Source of the DNA: Thiotrichaceae bacterium
GTDB taxonomy: Bacteria > Pseudomonadota > Gammaproteobacteria > Thiotrichales > Thiotrichaceae
Length of the DNA stretch: 9,414 nt
Reading direction: 5' to 3'
NCBI GenBank assembly: GCA_026992705.1
Contig: JALWYT010000004.1
Location: 1 to 9,414, forward strand
The position numbers and the translations under genes are program-made. Under the pieces are notes generated by a model that saw only the letters and a program-made list of their open reading frames with translations, searched no databases and was not told the DNA's origin. This document shows positions 6,067 to 9,414 of the stretch, one piece after another (positions within the stretch are counted from its first letter, which is position 1; every line of letters starts with the position of its first letter).

Positions 6067-8922
6067 CTATTGACAGGCTTCACAATCAGGATCAAGTATC
6101 GAGCAGGCTTTGGGGGCTTCTGAGCCTACGGGTGAGCTAATGATCTGATCGGTGGAGCTTCTTTCAGTGGTTTTTTCCATGTGGGTTGCCCCCATAGAGC
6201 GTAGATAATAGGTTGTTTTTAAGCCACGCACCCACGCTAATTTATAGATATTATCAAGCTTAGAACCTGATGGTTCTGCCATATATAAATTCAAGGATTG
6301 TCCCTGATCTATCCACTTTTGACGACGGCTTGCGGCTTCCACCAGCCAACGCGAATCCATTTCAAATGCCGTGGCATATTTGGCTTTTAAGTCATCGGGG
6401 ATGCGGTCGATATTCTGCAAACTACCATCATAGTATTTGAGGTCATTAATCATCACATCATCCCATACGCCTAGCTTTTTCAAATCATTTACCATATAGG
6501 CGTTTATCACCATAAATTCGCCGGATAAATTCGATTTGACGAACATATTTTGGTAGGTCGGTTCGATAGATTGACTGACTCCGCAGATATTTGAAATGGT
6601 AGCAGTTGGGGCAATTGCCATCACATTGGAGTTACGCATACCGTCCTTTTTAATACTTTCACGCAAGCTGTCCCAATCGAGGGTTTGTGATTGGTCAACT
6701 TGAATATAGCTACCACGCTCTTCAATTAATTTATTCAACGAATCAATTGGCAAAATACCCTGTGACCAAAGTGAACCTTGGAAAGTTGGATAGGAACCAC
6801 GCTCTTTAGCGAGTTTATTTGAGCCTTTGATTGCAAAATACGATAAAGCTTCCATACTGCGATCAGCAAACTCAACTGCAGCTTCTGAGGCATAAGGAAT
6901 ATTTTGTTTATACAAGGCATCTTGGAAGCCCATCATGCCGATACCAACGGGGCGGTGGCGAATATTGGAGCGACGAGCTTGAGGTACGCTGTAGTAATTA
7001 TAATCAATGACATTATCTAACATACGCATTGCAGTAGTAACGGTACGCTCCAGTTTTTCCATGTCGATACCATTTTCGGTGGTGTGTGCGGCAATATTGA
7101 CCGAGCCGAGATTACAAACTGCAATTTCGTTTTGATTGGTGTGCAAAGTAATTTCCGTACAAAGATTGGAGCTATGCACAACGCCAACATGCTGATTGGT
7201 GTAGCGAATATTGCAAGGGTCTTTGAAGGTAATCCAAGGATGTCCTGTTTCAAACAACATGCCGAGCATTTTTCGCCAAAGTTCAACCGCTTGCACGGTT
7301 TTGAATAATTTGATTTCCCCGCGAGCGGCTTTTTCTTCGTAGTATTCGTATTTTTCTTCAAAGGCTTTGCCGTATAAATCATGCAAATCAGGGACTTCAT
7401 CGGGCGAGAAAAGCGTCCATTCTTTTTCTTCGGCAACACGCTTCATAAATAAATCAGGAATCCAGTTTGCGGTATTCATATCGTGAGTACGGCGACGCTC
7501 ATCCCCAGTATTTTTACGCAGCTCTAAAAATTCCTCGATGTCGATATGCCAAGACTCTAAATAAGCACAAACCGCACCTTTACGCTTGCCGCCTTGATTG
7601 ACCGCAACAGCGGTATCATTAGCAACTTTAAGGAAAGGCACGACGCCCTGTGATTGTCCATTTGTGCCTTTGATGTGTGCCCCCAATCCGCGTACTGGTG
7701 TCCAATCATTGCCTAAGCCACCTGCGAATTTTGATAATAAAGCATTGTCTTTGATGCCGTTGTAAATCGCATCAAGATCATCGGCAATAGTGGTGAGATA
7801 GCAAGAGGATAGCTGTGGACGCAGAGTGCCTGAATTGAATAAGGTTGGCGTACTGCTCATAAAATCAAACGATGATAGCAAGTTGTAGAACTCAATCGCT
7901 CTCTCTTCACGATCGACCTCATTAATCGCCAAGCCCATTGCAACACGCATAAAGAAGATTTGTGGAAGCTCAAAGCGAACCCCATCCGAGTGGATGAAAT
8001 AGCGATCATAAAGCGTTTGCAAACCAAGATAAGTGAATTGCTGATCACGCTCGGCTTTTAAGGCAGCTCCTAATTGTTTTAGATCAAAGCGGGTTAATTC
8101 ATCATCCAATAGCTCTAAATCCACCGCCTTGCGAATGGTTTTTTCTAAATATTCTGGATATAAATCTTGCATTTCCGCCAAAGTTGCCTCGGTTTCAACG
8201 CCATCAATAAAGCTTAATGCTTCTCGGCGTAAGCTATCTTGCAATAAGCGAGCGGCGACATAGGAGTAGTTTGGATCTTTTTCAATCAGCATCCGAGCCG
8301 TCATAATAAAGGCAGTACTGACATCGCTTTCTGGCACACCATCAAACAAATTATGGATTGCCTCTTCGCAAATACGCTTGCCATCAACGCTATCTAAGCC
8401 TTCTACTGCCTCAGCGACAATGGTTTTTAAGCGAGCTTCGTTAAGCGGCTTCTTTTCACCTGATTTAGTGGTAACTTGAATAGTCGTAATGGGTAAATCT
8501 TCGGAGGCTTGAGCTTCTTTACGAGCACGAGCACGGTCTTCACGGTAGATAACATAACTACGAGCAACCTTATGCTCACCATTACGCATTAAGGCTAATT
8601 CGACCTGATCTTGAATATCCTCAATATGGACAATACCACCATCGGGCATACGTCGGAATAGATTGGCTTCAATCTCAGTGGTTAATCGTTCAACCGTTTC
8701 ATGAATGCGAGCAGAGTTATTGGCTCCTTCGCCTTCTACATCAAGAAATGCCTTTGTCATGGCAATTTTGATCTTATTGGCATCAAAATCGGTCACTTGG
8801 TTATTGCGACGAATAACCTTAAACGCTCCAGGTGATAGATGTATGGTTCTATCTTGAGTTAAATTAGATGTATTGTTCAAAGCAGTATCGACGATGATGT
8901 GCTGAACCATATTTTGTCGCAT
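6067..8922 (-). CDS. nrdA: Ribonucleotide reductase class Ia, large (catalytic) subunit with two ATP-cones
   Basis: Catalytic subunit converting NDPs to dNDPs. The 951-residue protein is long because it carries two N-terminal ATP-cone regions: cone 1 (~33-133; VIRRNNQVTDFDANKIKIAM through YVIYREDRAR) is canonical, and cone 2 (~148-235; LNEARLKTIV through YVAARLL) is more diverged. Catalytic residues by analogy to E. coli: C374 and C603 (redox pair), N586/C588/E590 (thiyl-radical Cys and neighbours, NLCTE), Y905-Y906 (radical relay, TTYYLRSMG), and C-terminal C947-x2-C950 that takes reducing equivalents from thioredoxin or glutaredoxin. The start ATG at 8922 has an AAGAG-type ribosome site about 7-9 nt upstream; an internal ATG at 8910 is less likely. 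It precedes nrdB by 11 nt. Regulation is probably by NrdR and perhaps DnaA, from sites at 9113-9197. ATP/dATP control of activity through cone 1 is known in homologs. Confidence 0.97.
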   Translation of the reverse strand: MRQNMVQHIIVDTALNNTSNLTQDRTIHLSPGAFKVIRRNNQVTDFDANKIKIAMTKAFLDVEGEGANNSARIHETVERLTTEIEANLFRRMPDGGIVHIEDIQDQVELALMRNGEHKVARSYVIYREDRARARKEAQASEDLPITTIQVTTKSGEKKPLNEARLKTIVAEAVEGLDSVDGKRICEEAIHNLFDGVPESDVSTAFIMTARMLIEKDPNYSYVAARLLQDSLRREALSFIDGVETEATLAEMQDLYPEYLEKTIRKAVDLELLDDELTRFDLKQLGAALKAERDQQFTYLGLQTLYDRYFIHSDGVRFELPQIFFMRVAMGLAINEVDREERAIEFYNLLSSFDFMSSTPTLFNSGTLRPQLSSCYLTTIADDLDAIYNGIKDNALLSKFAGGLGNDWTPVRGLGAHIKGTNGQSQGVVPFLKVANDTAVAVNQGGKRKGAVCAYLESWHIDIEEFLELRKNTGDERRRTHDMNTANWIPDLFMKRVAEEKEWTLFSPDEVPDLHDLYGKAFEEKYEYYEEKAARGEIKLFKTVQAVELWRKMLGMLFETGHPWITFKDPCNIRYTNQHVGVVHSSNLCTEITLHTNQNEIAVCNLGSVNIAAHTTENGIDMEKLERTVTTAMRMLDNVIDYNYYSVPQARRSNIRHRPVGIGMMGFQDALYKQNIPYASEAAVEFADRSMEALSYFAIKGSNKLAKERGSYPTFQGSLWSQGILPIDSLNKLIEERGSYIQVDQSQTLDWDSLRESIKKDGMRNSNVMAIAPTATISNICGVSQSIEPTYQNMFVKSNLSGEFMVINAYMVNDLKKLGVWDDVMINDLKYYDGSLQNIDRIPDDLKAKYATAFEMDSRWLVEAASRRQKWIDQGQSLNLYMAEPSGSKLDNIYKLAWVRGLKTTYYLRSMGATHMEKTTERSSTDQIISSPVGSEAPKACSILDPDCEACQ

Positions 8923-8988
8923 AGTTTATCTCTTTTAATTTGATCACAAGTACAGGTAAGACTTTTTTATTCTTAATTAATAACAATA

Positions 8989-9043
8989 ATATTCAACAAG
9001 TCTAAAAATAAGACTTAAATATCCTCTTTATTATGTTGAATAT
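8989..9043 (-). repeat. Nested inverted repeat in the nrdA leader
   Basis: Perfect 10-bp arms at 8989-8998 (ATATTCAACA) and 9034-9043 (TGTTGAATAT) enclose a second hairpin at 8998-9016 with arms AAGTCT and AGACTT and a 7-nt A-rich loop; the two stems share base 8998, so one pair must yield. If nrdA transcription starts near 9107, this forms a 55-nt structured element in the mRNA leader, about 66 nt before the start codon. It is not followed by a U-tract, so it is not an ordinary terminator. A third copy of AAGTCTT occurs closer to nrdA (minus strand, near 8958-8965). Confidence 0.45.
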
Positions 9044-9112
9044 AAAGTAGATTTTTTTATTATGAAAATGCCATTTGCCCACAATCCATTAATACCTTAA
9101 AAATAATGACCT

Positions 9113-9128
9113 ATACTATAGGTTGTGG
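9113..9128. promoter_or_regulatory. NrdR box, promoter-proximal
   Basis: ATACTATAGGTTGTGG matches 12 of 16 positions of the consensus ACACWATATATWGTGT, as I recall it. It covers the -10 of the nrdA promoter. Its centre lies 32 bp, about three helical turns, from the distal box, the arrangement known for NrdR-regulated reductase promoters. Confidence 0.7.
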
Positions 9129-9144
9129 TTTATTTATCTGTCAA
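9115..9144 (-). promoter_or_regulatory. Sigma-70-like promoter of nrdAB
   Basis: On the minus strand, a perfect -35 TTGACA (9139-9144) is followed by an 18-bp spacer and a -10 TATAGT (9115-9120, five of six matches). The predicted transcription start is near 9107, giving a leader of roughly 185 nt. The two NrdR boxes overlap the -10 and abut the -35, which fits repression of this promoter. A 15-bp palindrome, ACCTATACTATAGGT (9109-9123), is centred on the -10. Confidence 0.75.
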
Positions 9145-9160
9145 GCACAACATAATGTGT
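9145..9160. promoter_or_regulatory. NrdR box, promoter-distal
   Basis: GCACAACATAATGTGT matches 13 of 16 consensus positions and lies immediately upstream of the -35. A 16-bp gap separates it from the proximal box. NrdR is the nucleotide-sensing zinc-ribbon/ATP-cone repressor of bacterial ribonucleotide reductase genes; its own gene is not in this window. Confidence 0.75.
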
Positions 9161-9188
9161 TTTACCTGGATATAAGATGTAGATAGCT

Positions 9189-9197
9189 TGTGGATAA
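9189..9197 (-). promoter_or_regulatory. DnaA box upstream of nrdA
   Basis: On the minus strand this reads TTATCCACA, a perfect match to the high-affinity DnaA box. It sits about 45 bp upstream of the -35. The E. coli nrdA promoter also has DnaA boxes upstream that modulate transcription with the replication cycle, so a similar role is inferred. Only one clear box is visible. Confidence 0.6.
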
Positions 9198-9229
9198 CTA
9201 GTAAAACTATTGTAAATAAATATTAAATC

Positions 9230-9258
9230 TTGATAGTATTTTTTTAAGTCAATATATC
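9230..9258 (+). promoter_or_regulatory. Possible rightward promoter diverging from nrdA
   Basis: TTGATA (9230-9235) and TATATC (9253-9258) lie 17 bp apart on the + strand. The -10 is weak (four of six matches), and the surrounding DNA is so AT-rich that chance is a real possibility. It would read towards the window edge. Confidence 0.22.
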
Positions 9259-9287
9259 TAAAATTTTCAGTGTAAATAAGTTTGTAA

Positions 9288-9414
9288 TATTGCTTAGAAA
9301 ATACAAAATACTTTTATTTTGCCTCTGATGTTTCTGAAACTAAATTAGGCCAAACCCCGCCAGAGCATTTAGAACACAATCAAACCGATATTGCTCGAGC
9401 CTTGCAGGTTGCTA
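9288..9414 (+). other. Unrecognised open frame running off the window edge
   Basis: From 9288 to the edge one + frame has no stop (42 codons), with a protein-like stretch including SETKLGQTPPEHLEHNQTD and ARALQVA. It has no ATG or GTG start, and the only TTG is near the end. On the opposite strand, a 23-residue frame also runs in from the edge and stops at 9340-9342. I recognise neither. The jump in G+C at about 9321 suggests gene or repeat sequence begins there, either as a remnant without its start or as the end of a leftward gene. Confidence 0.2.

Larger units (their letters stand above)
8923..9414. other. 492-bp region upstream of nrdA: control region and unassigned end
   Basis: This stretch has no complete gene. 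From left to right it holds the presumed nrdA leader (8923-9107) with a nested inverted repeat, the promoter and two NrdR boxes (9113-9160), a DnaA box (9189-9197), a very AT-rich stretch (9201-9300, about 17% G+C), and a short segment from 9321 to the edge at about 46% G+C. Individual items are entered separately. Confidence 0.8.

Noticed and set aside
7017..7439. 140-codon minus-strand frame
   Set aside because: It is a frame-shifted shadow within nrdA, whose own frame is intact with all catalytic residues.
9075..9083. Second DnaA box (TTGCCCACA)
   Set aside because: Only seven of nine positions match TTATCCACA; another seven-of-nine site at 9125-9133 is equally weak. Both are compatible with chance.

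Overview
The window reads as the chromosome of an AT-rich gammaproteobacterium. The evidence is the run dacA - ybeD - lipB - (insert) - lipA, the order known from Escherichia coli and relatives, plus a class Ia nrdA-nrdB pair whose large subunit has two N-terminal ATP-cones, as in Pseudomonas. Lines counted by hand run near 27-40% G+C in most genes. Genus cannot be fixed from this sequence. The layout is compact and core-genome-like, with no tRNA, rRNA, CRISPR array or recognisable insertion sequence.

Region 1 (2-2091, + strand) is a tight operon. It encodes a D-Ala-D-Ala carboxypeptidase of the PBP5/6 type, a DUF493 protein (YbeD) and octanoyl-ACP:protein octanoyltransferase (LipB). The gaps are 12 nt and then a 13-nt overlap. 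Region 2 (2066-3607, - strand) is a flotillin/SPFH membrane protein of YqiK type. It is inserted antisense between lipB and lipA and overlaps the lipB 3' end by 26 bp. Region 3 (3608-3899) is the divergent intergenic segment between the flotillin gene and lipA; it carries a 35-bp imperfect inverted repeat. Region 4 (3900-4859, + strand) is lipoyl synthase (LipA). LipB and LipA act in sequence to make lipoyl cofactor: octanoyl transfer, then sulfur insertion.

Region 5 (4862-8922, - strand) is nrdA followed by nrdB, encoding class Ia ribonucleotide reductase, which supplies dNTPs for DNA replication. nrdB ends 2 bp from the lipA stop codon. Region 6 (8923-9414) is the nrdA control region. It holds a sigma-70-like promoter, two NrdR boxes with centres 32 bp apart that flank and overlap it, a perfect DnaA box further upstream, and a roughly 185-nt leader containing a nested inverted repeat. 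The last ~95 bases jump from about 17% to about 46% G+C and may be the edge of another gene or a remnant; I do not recognise it.

No gene cassette here looks like a wholly undescribed system. The parts most worth a second look are the flotillin gene embedded in the lipoate locus, the nrdA control region with its structured leader, and the symmetric element between flotillin and lipA.
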